A stretch of DNA of 14,725 bases. It comes from Betaproteobacteria bacterium (lineage in GTDB: Bacteria > Pseudomonadota > Gammaproteobacteria > Burkholderiales > Burkholderiaceae_C). A program made the position numbers and the translations under genes. The notes below the pieces were generated by a model that was given only the letters and a program-made list of their open reading frames with translations, was not told the origin of the DNA and searched no databases. This document shows, in pieces, positions 6,868 to 14,725 of the stretch; the first letter of the stretch is position 1; each line of letters begins with the position of its first letter. The DNA lies in assembly GCA_016704535.1 (NCBI GenBank), contig JADIZZ010000022.1, positions 1 through 14,725 of the forward strand. The letters are read 5' to 3'.

Positions 6868-8004
6868 ATGTACGCCGACTTCTCCCGCCGTGGCTGGGTC
6901 GCGACGCTGGTCTGCGCCGCGGCGGTTGCGGTGTCCGCCTGCTCGAAGCCGGCGCCGGCGCCCGAGCCGGTGCGCGCGGTGCGCACGCTGATCGTGGCTG
7001 CGGACAGTGCCTCCGGCGTGCGCGAGTACGCGGCCGAGGTCCGGGCGCGTACGGAGTCACGTCTGGGCTTCCGGGTGGCGGGCAAGATGGTGCAGCGCAC
7101 CGCTGAACTCGGCCAGCAGGTGCGCGTCGGTCAGGTGCTGGCCCGGCTGGACGCCACCGACCTGAAACTCGGCCAGGACGCGGCGCTGGCCGCCAGCCGC
7201 GCTGCGCAGACGAACTTCGAGCTGGCCGCAGCGGAGTTCAAGCGTTACCAGGAACTGCGTGCCCAGGGCTTCATCAGCGGTCTGGAACTCGAACGCCGCG
7301 AGGCGGCGCTGAAGGCGCAGCAGGCACAGCGCGACCAGGCGCTGGCGCAGGCAGGCGTGCAGGGCAACCAGGCCGGCTATGCCGTGCTCACGGCGCCGGC
7401 CGCCGGCGTGATCACGGGGGTCGATGCCGACGTCGGCGCGGTGCTTGCCTTCGGCGCCAGCGTGTTGCGCCTGGCCCACGACGGCCCGCGCGACGCCGTC
7501 TTCGCCGTGCCCGAAGACCATCTCGCCGGCATGCGCGCGCGCCTGGGCAAGCCCGGCGCGCTGAAGGTGCGACCCTGGAATGGCGGCGCCGTGCTGGCGG
7601 CCACGGTGCGCGAGGTGGCGGCTGCAGCCGACCCCGTCACGCGCACCTATCTCGTCAAGGCCGACCTGGGCAAGGCCGCCGTGCAGTTGGGCCAGACCGT
7701 CACCGTGCTGGCCGATCTGCCGCGTCGCGACGGTGTCGTGCGGTTGCCGCTGACGGCCGTGATGCAGCAGCAGGGGCAGACAGCTGTGTGGGTGGTCGAC
7801 CCGTCGCGTATGACGGTGCAGGTGCAGCCCGTGGTGGTGGCTGGTGCCGACGGCAACACGGTGGTGGTGGCGTCGGGCCTGAGCCCGGGGCAGGTGGTGG
7901 TGACGGCCGGTGTGCACGTGCTGATGCCCGGACAGCAGGTGAAGTACTACGTGCCACCCGGTGCTGCGGCGGCTGCCTCTGCCTCGACTGCTGCCAGCCG
8001 CTGA
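6868..8004 (+). CDS. RND efflux membrane-fusion (periplasmic adaptor) lipoprotein
   Basis: AcrA/MexA-type adaptor linking an inner-membrane RND pump to an outer-membrane channel. The N-terminus has basic residues, a hydrophobic stretch and a lipobox VSAC (acylated Cys at residue 25). A split lipoyl domain (RLGFRVAGKMVQRTAELGQQ and TAPAAGVITGVDADVG) flanks an Ala/Gln-rich coiled-coil hairpin (about residues 95-165). Beta-barrel and membrane-proximal domains follow, ending in an Ala/Ser-rich tail. The ATG at 6868 gives 378 residues; the in-frame TTG at 6853 would add five. GGGG about 9 nt upstream is a weak ribosome binding site. The permease gene begins 16 bp after the stop. The substrate cannot be told from sequence. 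Confidence 0.9.
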   Translation: MYADFSRRGWVATLVCAAAVAVSACSKPAPAPEPVRAVRTLIVAADSASGVREYAAEVRARTESRLGFRVAGKMVQRTAELGQQVRVGQVLARLDATDLKLGQDAALAASRAAQTNFELAAAEFKRYQELRAQGFISGLELERREAALKAQQAQRDQALAQAGVQGNQAGYAVLTAPAAGVITGVDADVGAVLAFGASVLRLAHDGPRDAVFAVPEDHLAGMRARLGKPGALKVRPWNGGAVLAATVREVAAAADPVTRTYLVKADLGKAAVQLGQTVTVLADLPRRDGVVRLPLTAVMQQQGQTAVWVVDPSRMTVQVQPVVVAGADGNTVVVASGLSPGQVVVTAGVHVLMPGQQVKYYVPPGAAAAASASTAASR

Positions 8005-8020
8005 GCGCCCGAGCCCGCCC

Positions 8021-11000
8021 ATGCGCCCCGTCACCGGCCCGCTTGCGCCTTCGCGCTTCAATGTCTCGCGCTGGGCGCTGGAACACCCGGCGTTGACACG
8101 CTACCTCATGGTGATGCTGATGGTGCTGGGCGTGGCCGCCTACTTCCAACTCGGCCAGGACGAGGATCCGCCGTTCACCTTCCGCGCCATGGTCGTGCAG
8201 GCCTACTGGCCGGGTGCCAGTGCGTTGCAGATGGCGGAGCAGGTCACCGACAAGATCGAAAAGACGCTGCAGGAAGTGCCCTACGGTGACCGCATCCGCA
8301 GCTTCACCAAGCCCGGCGAGTCGCTCACGATCTTCTATCTGAAGGATTCGGCGCCACCCAAGGACGTGACGGCCAGCTGGTACCAGGTGCGCAAGCGCGT
8401 CGGGGACATGCGCGGCACGCTGCCGCAAGGCGTGGTGGGACCGGTCTTCAACGACGACTTCGGCGACGTCTACGGTTCGATCTTTGCGCTGAGCGCCGAC
8501 GGTTTCAGCCGCGAGGAACTGCGCGAGTTCGCCGATCGCATGCGCCAGCGCCTGCTGCGTGTGCCCGACGTGGCCAAGGTCGAGGTCTTCGGCGCCCAGC
8601 CCGAGAAGCTCTTCGTCGAGATCTCGCACAAGCGCCTGGCACAGCTGGGCCTGGACTTCAACCAGGTCATCGCACAGATCGGTGCCCAGAACGCGGTCGA
8701 GGGCGCAGGCGTGCTCAACGCGGGCACCGAGAACCTGCAGGTGCGCGTGGGCGGCCAGTTCAACTCGGTGGCCGAGCTCGAGCGTTTCGCGATCCGCGCA
8801 GTCAACCCGGCCACCGGCGTGGCCAGCAGCCTGCGGCTGGGCGACATCGCCGAAGTCTGGCGCGGCACCACCGACCCGCCTGCCGTCAAGGTGCGCCACC
8901 AGGGCCAGGAGGTCATTGCCCTGGGCGTGGCCATGGTCAAGGGCGGCGACATCCTGGCGCTGGGTGAGGCGCTGACCACGACGGTGGCCCAGGTGCAGCA
9001 GGATCTGCCGCTGGGCATCACGGTGACGCAGGTCCAGGACCAGCCGTACTCGGTGTCGCGCTCGGTGGGCGAGTTCGTCAAGGTGCTGATCGAGGCGGTG
9101 TTGATCGTGCTGGCGGTCAGCTTCATCAGCCTGGGCCTGAGCTTCGCGCCCGGCAGCTGGAAGCCGCGCATCGACATTTGGCCGGGCCTGGTGGTGGGCG
9201 TCACCATCCCATTGGTGCTGGCCATCACCTTCGTGACGATGTACTACTGGGGCATCGGCCTGCACAAGATCAGCCTGGGCAGCCTCATCATCGCGCTGGG
9301 CCTACTGGTCGACGATGCCATCATTGCGGTGGAGATGATGGTGCGCAAGCTCGAAGAGGGCTACGACAAGATGCACGCCGCCACCTACGCCTACGACGTG
9401 ACGGCGATGCCCATGCTGACCGGCACGTTGATCACCGCGGCGGGCTTCCTGCCCATCGGCCTGGCAAAGAGCTCGACCGGCGAGTACACCTTCGCTATCT
9501 TCGCCGTCACCACGGCGGCGCTGGTCATCTCGTGGCTGGTTTCGGTCTACTTCGTGCCCTACCTGGGCGCGCGGCTGCTTCACACGCGCCAGGCCGTGCA
9601 CGGCGTGGCGCACGAGGGCGAACTCTTCGACACGCCCTTCTATGCCCGCTTCCGCCGCACCGTCGACTGGTGCGTGCAGCACCGCTGGATCACCATCGGG
9701 CTGACGCTGGCGAGCTTTGCCCTGGGCATCGCCGGCATGGGCCGCGTGCAACAGCAGTTCTTCCCAGACTCGGTCCGCCCCGAACTGGTGGTGGACCTGT
9801 GGCTGCCCGAGGGCTCGACGCTGCCGCAGAGCGAAACCATTGCGCAGCGTTTCGAGGCCCGCCTCATGCAGGAGCCTGGTGTCGCCAGCGTGACGACTTG
9901 GGTTGGCAGCGGCGTGCCGCGTTTCTACCTGCCGCTGGACCAGGTGTTTCCGCAGGGCAACGTCAGCCAGGCCATCGTGCTGCCGAACGGCCTGCAGGAA
10001 CGTGAGGCGCTGCGCGTGCGCCTGCCCGAGTTGCTGGCCACCGAGTTCCCCGAGGTGCGCGGCCGCGTCAAGCTGCTGCCCAACGGGCCGCCGGTGGCCT
10101 ACCCAGTGCAGTTCCGCGTCGTCGGCACCGACGCCGTGCAGGTGCGGGCCTGGGCCGACCGCGCCAAGGCGCTGTTGCGCGAGCACGCCGCGATGCGCGG
10201 CGTCAATGACAACTGGAACGAGGCCGTGAAGGTGCTGCGCCTGCACATCGACCAGGACAAGGCGCGCGCCCTGGGGGTCACCAGCCAGGCCCTGGCGCAA
10301 GCCTCGCGCACCATCCTCAGCGGCACCACCATCGGCCAGTACCGTGAGGGAGACAAGCTGATCGACATCGTGCTGCGCCAGCCGCCGGACGAGCGCAAGA
10401 CCATCACGGACCTGGGCAACGCCTACCTGCCCACGAGCAGCGGGCGCTCGGTGCCGCTGACGCAGATCGCGCGCATCGACTTCAGCTGGGAGCCCGGCGT
10501 GATCTGGCGCGAAGGCCGAAACTTCGCCGTCACCCTCCAGGGTGACGTGGTCGAGGGCGTGCAGGGGCCCACGGTGACGGCGCAACTGGCACCGCGCATG
10601 CAGGCGCTGGCGGCGACGATGCCGCCGGGCTACACCATCCAGGTCGCCGGCGCCGCGGAGGAAAGCAGCAAGGGTCAGGGCTCGCTGCTGGCCAATGTGC
10701 CGTTGATGGGGTTCATCATGCTGACGTTGCTGATGATGCAGCTGCAGAGCTTCTCGCGTGCCGTCCTGGTGATGCTGACGGCGCCGCTGGGCATTGCTGG
10801 CGTGGCTGCGGCGCTGCTGCTTCTCGACCGGCCTTTCGGCTTCGTCGCGCTGCTGGGCGTGATCGCACTGATGGGCATGATCATGCGCAACTCGGTGATC
10901 CTGATCGATCAGATCGAGCAGGACCGGGAGCGCGGCATACCGGCCTGGGATGCCATCGTCGGCGCGGCGGTGCGGCGCTTTCGCCCCATCGTGCTGACGG

Positions 11001-11158
11001 CCGCGGCTGCCGTGCTGGCGATGATCCCGCTGTCGCGCAGTGTGTTCTGGGGGCCGATGGCGGTGGCCATCATGGGCGGGCTGATCGTCGCCACCGCGCT
11101 GACCTTGCTGGCGTTGCCGGCGATGTACGCGGCGTGGTTCCGCATCAAAAGAGAATAG
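8021..11158 (+). CDS. RND efflux permease (HAE/AcrB-type superfamily)
   Basis: Proton-driven inner-membrane exporter that works as a trimer with the preceding adaptor. It has 1045 residues, the normal size. The layout is TM1 near residues 27-45, a large periplasmic loop, TM2-6, a second large loop and TM8-12. The proton-relay pair is in TM4 (GLLVDDAI; D431 and D432). In TM10, where AcrB has an essential Lys, this protein has Arg (R956 in IMRNSVILID). The ATG at 8021 was chosen because homology begins there (RFNVSRWALEHPALTRYLMV); the frame stays open upstream but overlaps the adaptor gene. No outer-membrane factor gene follows, so a channel encoded elsewhere is presumably used. It is not HpnN, the hopanoid transporter, which has a different architecture. 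Confidence 0.93.
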   Translation: MRPVTGPLAPSRFNVSRWALEHPALTRYLMVMLMVLGVAAYFQLGQDEDPPFTFRAMVVQAYWPGASALQMAEQVTDKIEKTLQEVPYGDRIRSFTKPGESLTIFYLKDSAPPKDVTASWYQVRKRVGDMRGTLPQGVVGPVFNDDFGDVYGSIFALSADGFSREELREFADRMRQRLLRVPDVAKVEVFGAQPEKLFVEISHKRLAQLGLDFNQVIAQIGAQNAVEGAGVLNAGTENLQVRVGGQFNSVAELERFAIRAVNPATGVASSLRLGDIAEVWRGTTDPPAVKVRHQGQEVIALGVAMVKGGDILALGEALTTTVAQVQQDLPLGITVTQVQDQPYSVSRSVGEFVKVLIEAVLIVLAVSFISLGLSFAPGSWKPRIDIWPGLVVGVTIPLVLAITFVTMYYWGIGLHKISLGSLIIALGLLVDDAIIAVEMMVRKLEEGYDKMHAATYAYDVTAMPMLTGTLITAAGFLPIGLAKSSTGEYTFAIFAVTTAALVISWLVSVYFVPYLGARLLHTRQAVHGVAHEGELFDTPFYARFRRTVDWCVQHRWITIGLTLASFALGIAGMGRVQQQFFPDSVRPELVVDLWLPEGSTLPQSETIAQRFEARLMQEPGVASVTTWVGSGVPRFYLPLDQVFPQGNVSQAIVLPNGLQEREALRVRLPELLATEFPEVRGRVKLLPNGPPVAYPVQFRVVGTDAVQVRAWADRAKALLREHAAMRGVNDNWNEAVKVLRLHIDQDKARALGVTSQALAQASRTILSGTTIGQYREGDKLIDIVLRQPPDERKTITDLGNAYLPTSSGRSVPLTQIARIDFSWEPGVIWREGRNFAVTLQGDVVEGVQGPTVTAQLAPRMQALAATMPPGYTIQVAGAAEESSKGQGSLLANVPLMGFIMLTLLMMQLQSFSRAVLVMLTAPLGIAGVAAALLLLDRPFGFVALLGVIALMGMIMRNSVILIDQIEQDRERGIPAWDAIVGAAVRRFRPIVLTAAAAVLAMIPLSRSVFWGPMAVAIMGGLIVATALTLLALPAMYAAWFRIKRE

Positions 11159-11173
11159 GCCTGCACGTGAAGC

Positions 11174-11179
11174 TAAAAT
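11174..11179 (+). promoter_or_regulatory. Putative -10 element of tRNA-Leu(-tig)
   Basis: TAAAAT matches five of six -10 positions and lies 31 bp before the mature tRNA. The matching -35 would fall in the last codons of the permease gene, where no good TTGACA match is visible, so this is tentative. Confidence 0.35.
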
Positions 11180-11210
11180 GCCAGGTTTGCCGCCGTCCGG
11201 CATTCCACCC

Positions 11211-11297
11211 GCGCGGGTGGCGAAATTGGTAGACGCACCAGGTTTAGGTCCTGACGCCTTCACGGGCGTGCCGGTTCGAGTCCGGCCCCGCGCACCA
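11211..11297 (+). tRNA. tRNA-Leu (anticodon UAG)
   Basis: Type II tRNA of 87 nt including an encoded CCA. The acceptor stem GCGCGGG (11211-11217) pairs with CCCGCGC (11287-11293), followed by A73 and CCA. The T arm is GCCGG-TTCGAGT-CCGGC. The anticodon loop TTTAGGT (11243-11249) puts TAG at 11245-11247. The long variable arm has the stem ACGCC/GGCGT, as expected for leucine. The outermost anticodon-stem pair (C:A) is mismatched. It reads CUN codons. It lies 35 bp upstream of tig, an arrangement common in betaproteobacteria. Confidence 0.97.
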
Positions 11298-11332
11298 GCC
11301 CAGCATCCCACTGCCCTTCACGCAAAGACACC

Positions 11333-12643
11333 ATGGCCGTCACAGTCGAAACCCTAGAGAAGCTCGAACGCCGCATCACGCTCACGCTGGCGGCCGACAC
11401 CATCAACGGCGAGGTGGAGTCGCGGCTGAAGAAGTTGGCCCGCACCGTCAAGGCCGACGGTTTTCGTCCCGGCAAGGTGCCGATGAGCGTGGTCTCGCAG
11501 CGCTATGGCTACCAAGTGCAGTACGAGGTAGTCAACGATCGCGTCGGCCAGAGCTTCAACGAGGCCGTCAACGAGGCCAAGCTGCGTGTCGCCGGCCAGC
11601 CCAGGATCGCGCAGAAGGACCAGGCACCCGAAGGCCACATGGCCTTCGACGCCACCTTCGAGGTCTACCCCGAGGTGAAGATCGGCGACCTGAGCGGTGC
11701 CGAGGTCGAACGCGTCAGCACCGAAGTCACCGAGGCCGCCATCGACCGCACGGTGGAGATCCTGCGCAAGCAGCGCCGCAGCTTCGGTCTGCGCGCGAAG
11801 GACGAGGGCGCCGTCGAGGGCGACCGCGTGACCATCGACTTCGAAGGCAAGATCGACGGCGAGCCCTTCTCGGGCGGCAAGGCCGAAGCCTTCCAGTTCA
11901 TCATCGGCGAAGGCCAGATGCTCGAGCAGTTCGACCAGGCCGTGCGCGGCATGAAGGTCGGCGAGAGCAAGACCTTCCCGCTGCAGTTCCCGGCCGACTA
12001 CCACGGTGCCGACGTGGCCGGCAAGGAAGCCGACTTCCTGGTCACGGTGAACAAGATCGAGGCGCAGAACCTGCCGGCCGTCGACGAGGCACTGGCCAAG
12101 AGCCTGGGCATCAAGGAAGGCACCGTCGAGGGTCTGCGCGCCGACGTCAAGAAGAACCTCGAGCGCGAGGTGAAGTTCCGCGTGCTGGCGCGCAACAAGG
12201 GCGCCGTGATGGAGGCGCTGTCGAAGGCCGCAGAACTCGACCTGCCCAACGCCCTGGTGGCCGGCGAGACCGAGCGCCTGATCGAAGGTGCCCGCGCCGA
12301 CCTCAAGCAGCGCGGCGTCAAGGATGCCGAGACGGTGAACATCCCCGCCGACATCTTCAAGCCGCAGGCCGAGCGCCGTGTGCGCTTGGGTCTGGTGGTG
12401 GCCGAACTCGTGCGCAAGCACAACCTGCAGGCCAAGCCCGAGCAACTGCAGGCGCACATCGAGGAACTGGCCCAAAGCTACGAGAAGCCGGCCGAGGTGA
12501 TGCGCTGGTACCTCAGCGACCGCCAGCGCATGGCCGAGGTCGAGGCCGTGGTCATCGAGAACAACGTGACCGACTTCGTGCTCGGCCAGGTCAAGGTCAC
12601 CGACAAGGTGCTACCGTTCGACGAACTGATGACCCAACAGTGA
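11333..12643 (+). CDS. tig: Trigger factor (ribosome-associated chaperone, peptidyl-prolyl isomerase)
   Basis: Binds ribosomal protein L23 at the exit tunnel and shields nascent chains. The ribosome-binding signature GFRPGKVP lies at residues 43-50 in the N-terminal domain. The FKBP-type isomerase domain runs from about residue 155 to 245 (GDRVTIDFEGKIDGEPFSGG onward). The C-terminal helical chaperone domain fills the rest. It has 436 residues, the normal length. The ribosome binding site before the ATG at 11333 is weak. With only 35 bp after the tRNA-Leu gene and no promoter visible there, tig is probably cotranscribed with that tRNA. Its stop codon lies 14 bp before the ATG of clpP. Confidence 0.97.
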   Translation: MAVTVETLEKLERRITLTLAADTINGEVESRLKKLARTVKADGFRPGKVPMSVVSQRYGYQVQYEVVNDRVGQSFNEAVNEAKLRVAGQPRIAQKDQAPEGHMAFDATFEVYPEVKIGDLSGAEVERVSTEVTEAAIDRTVEILRKQRRSFGLRAKDEGAVEGDRVTIDFEGKIDGEPFSGGKAEAFQFIIGEGQMLEQFDQAVRGMKVGESKTFPLQFPADYHGADVAGKEADFLVTVNKIEAQNLPAVDEALAKSLGIKEGTVEGLRADVKKNLEREVKFRVLARNKGAVMEALSKAAELDLPNALVAGETERLIEGARADLKQRGVKDAETVNIPADIFKPQAERRVRLGLVVAELVRKHNLQAKPEQLQAHIEELAQSYEKPAEVMRWYLSDRQRMAEVEAVVIENNVTDFVLGQVKVTDKVLPFDELMTQQ

Positions 12644-12645
12644 GC

Positions 12646-12650
12646 AAGGA
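12646..12650 (+). promoter_or_regulatory. Ribosome binding site deciding the clpP start
   Basis: AAGGA lies 7 nt before the ATG at 12658. This supports that ATG over the in-frame GTG at 12640, which overlaps the tig stop and has no such site in front of it. Confidence 0.65.
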
Positions 12651-12657
12651 CCCATCC

Positions 12658-13266
12658 ATGAGCGTGCAGGAGACCGTCGGCCTGGGCATGGTGCCCATCG
12701 TCATCGAGCAGTCGGGCCGCGGCGAACGCGCCTACGACATCTACAGCCGCCTGCTGCGCGAACGCATCATCTTCCTGGTCGGGCCCGTCAACGACGGCAC
12801 GGCCAACCTGGTGGTGGCGCAGATGTTGTTCCTGGAGAGCGAGAACCCCGACAAGGACATCTTCCTCTACATCAACAGCCCGGGTGGCAGCGTCAGCGCC
12901 GGCCTGTCGATCTACGACACGATGCAGTTCATCAAGCCCGACGTGAGCACGCTGTGCATGGGCATGGCGGCCAGCATGGGCAGCTTCCTGCTGATGGCGG
13001 GGGCCAAGGGAAAGCGCTCGGCGCTGCCGAATTCACGCGTCATGCTGCACCAGCCTTCGGGCGGGGCGCAGGGTCAGGCGACGGACATCGAGATCCAGGC
13101 GCGCGAGATCATCAAGACGCGCGAACAACTCAACCGCATCTACGCCGACCGCACCGGGCAGCCGCTGGAGCGCATCGCTGCCGACATGGAGCGGGATATG
13201 TGGTTGTCGCCCAGCGAGGCCAAGGACTACGGCTTGATCGACCAGGTGCTCGACAAGCGCCCCTGA
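12658..13266 (+). CDS. clpP: ATP-dependent Clp protease proteolytic subunit ClpP
   Basis: Serine peptidase that forms the two-ring, 14-subunit chamber degrading substrates unfolded by ClpX or ClpA. The catalytic triad is visible: S106 in GMAASMGSF, H131 in MLHQPSGG and D180 in MERDMWLSP. The INSPGGSV strand is also conserved. It has 202 residues from the ATG, the usual size with a short N-terminal propeptide. It is downstream of tig in the same direction and probably on the same transcript. A hairpin terminator separates it from its partner gene clpX. Confidence 0.97.
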   Translation: MSVQETVGLGMVPIVIEQSGRGERAYDIYSRLLRERIIFLVGPVNDGTANLVVAQMLFLESENPDKDIFLYINSPGGSVSAGLSIYDTMQFIKPDVSTLCMGMAASMGSFLLMAGAKGKRSALPNSRVMLHQPSGGAQGQATDIEIQAREIIKTREQLNRIYADRTGQPLERIAADMERDMWLSPSEAKDYGLIDQVLDKRP

Positions 13267-13288
13267 GTGCATTTTCCAGCTTGGCCGG

Positions 13289-13320
13289 GGCCCGCAGAAC
13301 AAGGTGTCGGCGGGCCTTTT
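13289..13320 (+). terminator. Rho-independent terminator after clpP
   Basis: GGCCCGC (13289-13295) pairs perfectly with GCGGGCC (13310-13316) around a 14-nt loop, followed directly by TTTT. It starts 22 bp after the clpP stop. The stem is GC-rich but the T tract is short, so termination may be partial and clpX could receive some read-through. Confidence 0.6.
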
Positions 13321-13349
13321 CCCTGCCGACTGGGGCATGGCACTTGGTC

Positions 13350-13355
13350 TATGAT
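13350..13355 (+). promoter_or_regulatory. Putative -10 element of a clpX promoter
   Basis: TATGAT matches five of six -10 positions, 41 bp before the clpX ATG and just after the clpP terminator. No clear -35 element sits 16-18 bp upstream, so it may be weak or activator-dependent. Confidence 0.35.
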
Positions 13356-13396
13356 GCTCGGGCTGTCCGCTCACAACTCCGCTCGTATATCCCCCC

Positions 13397-14673
13397 ATGG
13401 CCGACAAGAAGGGCGCCTCCGGCGAAAAGGTTCTGTACTGCAGCTTCTGCGGTAAGAGCCAGCACGAGGTCAAGAAGCTCATCGCCGGGCCGTCGGTGTT
13501 CATCTGCGACGAGTGCATCGAGCTCTGCAACGACATCATTCGCGACGAGGTGCCGGCCGAAACGCCGGGCGCAAAGACGGCGAAGTCCGACCTGCCTATC
13601 CCCAGCGAGATCAAGGGCAGCCTCGACCAGTACGTCATCGGCCAGGAAGTGGCCAAGCGCACGCTCTCGGTGGCCGTCTACAACCACTACAAGCGGTTGA
13701 AGCACATGGGCGCAAATGCGTCCAAGGACGAGGTCGAACTCACCAAGAGCAACATCCTGCTCATCGGCCCCACGGGCTCGGGCAAGACGCTGCTGGCGCA
13801 GACCCTCGCGCGCCTGCTGAACGTGCCCTTCGTGATCGCCGACGCCACCACGCTGACCGAAGCCGGTTACGTGGGCGAGGACGTCGAGAACATCATCCAG
13901 AAGCTGCTGCAGAACTGCAACTACGACGTCGAACGTGCGCAGCGCGGCATCGTCTACATCGACGAGATCGACAAGATCAGCCGCAAGGCCGACAACCCCA
14001 GCATCACGCGCGACGTCTCGGGTGAAGGCGTGCAGCAGGCGCTGCTGAAGCTGGTGGAAGGCACGATGGCCAGTGTTCCGCCGCAGGGCGGGCGCAAACA
14101 CCCGAACCAGGACTTCCTGCAGATCGCACGACGAACATCCTGTTCATCTGCGGCGGTGCGTTCGTCGGCCTGGAAAAGGTCATCCAGAACCGCACCGAGA
14201 AGTCGGGCATCGGCTTTGCTGCCAGCGTACAGCCAGACCGAGAAGCGCGGCAGACATCTTCCGCGACGCTGAACCCGAAGACCTGATCAAGTTCGGGCTG
14301 ATTCCCGAGTTGGTGGGTCGCCTGCCCGTGGTGGCCACGCTGGGTGAGCTGACCATCGAGGCGATGGTGCAGATCCTCACCGAGCCCAAGAACGCACTGG
14401 TCAAGCAGTATCAGAAGCTGTTCGCGATGGATGGCGTCGAGCTTGAAATCCGACCCTCCGCGCTGACCGCCATTGCCAAGAAGGCGCTGGCGCGCAAGAC
14501 AGGGCGCCCGCGGCTGGCGTTCCATCCTGGAACATGCGCTGATCGACACCATGTTCGACCTGCCTACGCCCTCGACGGCGTGGCCAAGGTGGTGATCGAC
14601 GACCACATCGTCGAAGAAGGGCCACGAAAAGCCCCTGCTCGTCTACCGCGAGCAAAAAGGCCAGCGCGCCTGA
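13397..14673 (+). CDS. clpX: ATP-dependent Clp protease ATP-binding subunit ClpX, with frameshifts in its 3' half
   Basis: AAA+ unfoldase that feeds substrates to ClpP. The 5' part is intact: a C4 zinc finger (C15, C18, C37, C40), Walker A GPTGSGKT (124-131), pore loop GYVG (157-160) and Walker B VYIDEID (D189, E190). After QDFLQI near 14125 the first frame leaves the family sequence and runs to a false stop at 14272. The family sequence continues in other frames: NILFICGGAF and GIGFAASV (the ClpP-binding IGF loop), PEDLIKFGLIPELVGRLPVV, then the sensor-2 region, and HEKPLLVYREQK ending at the stop at 14671. Six frame changes are needed, near 14126, 14230, 14252, 14503, 14569 and 14620. The end coordinate is that final stop. 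As written the gene would make only a truncated 291-residue product. Conserved sequence between the shifts suggests base-calling errors rather than decay. Confidence 0.9.
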
Positions 14674-14725
14674 GTGCACACCGCCGGCGCGCCCCGGCCG
14701 CCGCACCCGCCTTGCATTCCCGCTC

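Noticed and set aside
8021..11158. The RND permease as the hopanoid transporter HpnN, given hpnCDE next door
   Set aside because: It has the AcrB-type layout, a dedicated adaptor gene and its own promoter on the opposite strand. HpnN differs in architecture and has no adaptor partner.
9302..11311. A 669-codon open frame on the minus strand opposite the RND permease gene
   Set aside because: It is fully antisense to a well-conserved gene. The His/Arg/Gln-rich translation matches no family, and such long frames are common in GC-rich coding DNA.
12640..12657. GTG at 12640 as the clpP start, overlapping the tig stop
   Set aside because: The ATG at 12658 has a well-spaced AAGGA, and family homology begins after it.
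14120..14272. Programmed ribosomal frameshifting in clpX
   Set aside because: Six shifts in both directions with no slippery site or pseudoknot pattern cannot be a programmed event.
14682..14700. GC-rich short inverted repeat after clpX as a terminator
   Set aside because: The stem is about 5 bp, there is no T tract, and the sequence quality here is doubtful.
1..14725. A novel defence, mobile or biosynthetic system in the window
   Set aside because: Every substantial coding region belongs to a known family with a normal neighbourhood. No unexplained gene or large gap remains.

Overview
The window is about 14.7 kb of GC-rich, densely coded chromosome, most likely from a betaproteobacterium of the order Burkholderiales (Rubrivivax/Leptothrix/Methylibium type). 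That placement is inferred from protein sequence style, the order tRNA-Leu(UAG)-tig-clpP-clpX, and a leuA followed by a PBP7-type peptidase; no 16S gene is present. I see no phage, transposon, CRISPR or toxin genes, and no gene-free gap longer than about 190 bp. This is ordinary core-genome sequence, and I did not find a convincing undescribed system.

Left part (1-2870, + strand): the 3' 99% of leuA (2-isopropylmalate synthase, leucine biosynthesis), then pbpG, a periplasmic D-alanyl-D-alanine endopeptidase with its own likely sigma70 promoter. pbpG converges on and overlaps by 13 bp an IclR-family regulator.

Middle (2858-6732, - strand): the squalene operon hpnC-hpnD-hpnE, read right to left, followed by the IclR-type gene. 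HpnD makes presqualene diphosphate from two farnesyl diphosphates, HpnC converts it to hydroxysqualene, and HpnE reduces that to squalene, the precursor of hopanoids. No squalene-hopene cyclase lies in the window.

Divergent from hpnC (6733-11158, + strand) is a two-gene efflux operon: a lipoprotein membrane-fusion subunit and an RND permease. A near-consensus promoter followed by a perfect 14-bp palindrome precedes it, which suggests a TetR-type repressor encoded elsewhere.

Right part (11211-14725, + strand): tRNA-Leu(UAG), trigger factor (tig), clpP, a rho-independent terminator, and clpX. These are the protein-folding and regulated-proteolysis genes; lon would be expected next. The first 730 bp of clpX are intact. 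The last 550 bp hold six reading-frame changes although the encoded family sequence is still recognisable across them, which points to poor sequence quality at a contig end more than to a true pseudogene.
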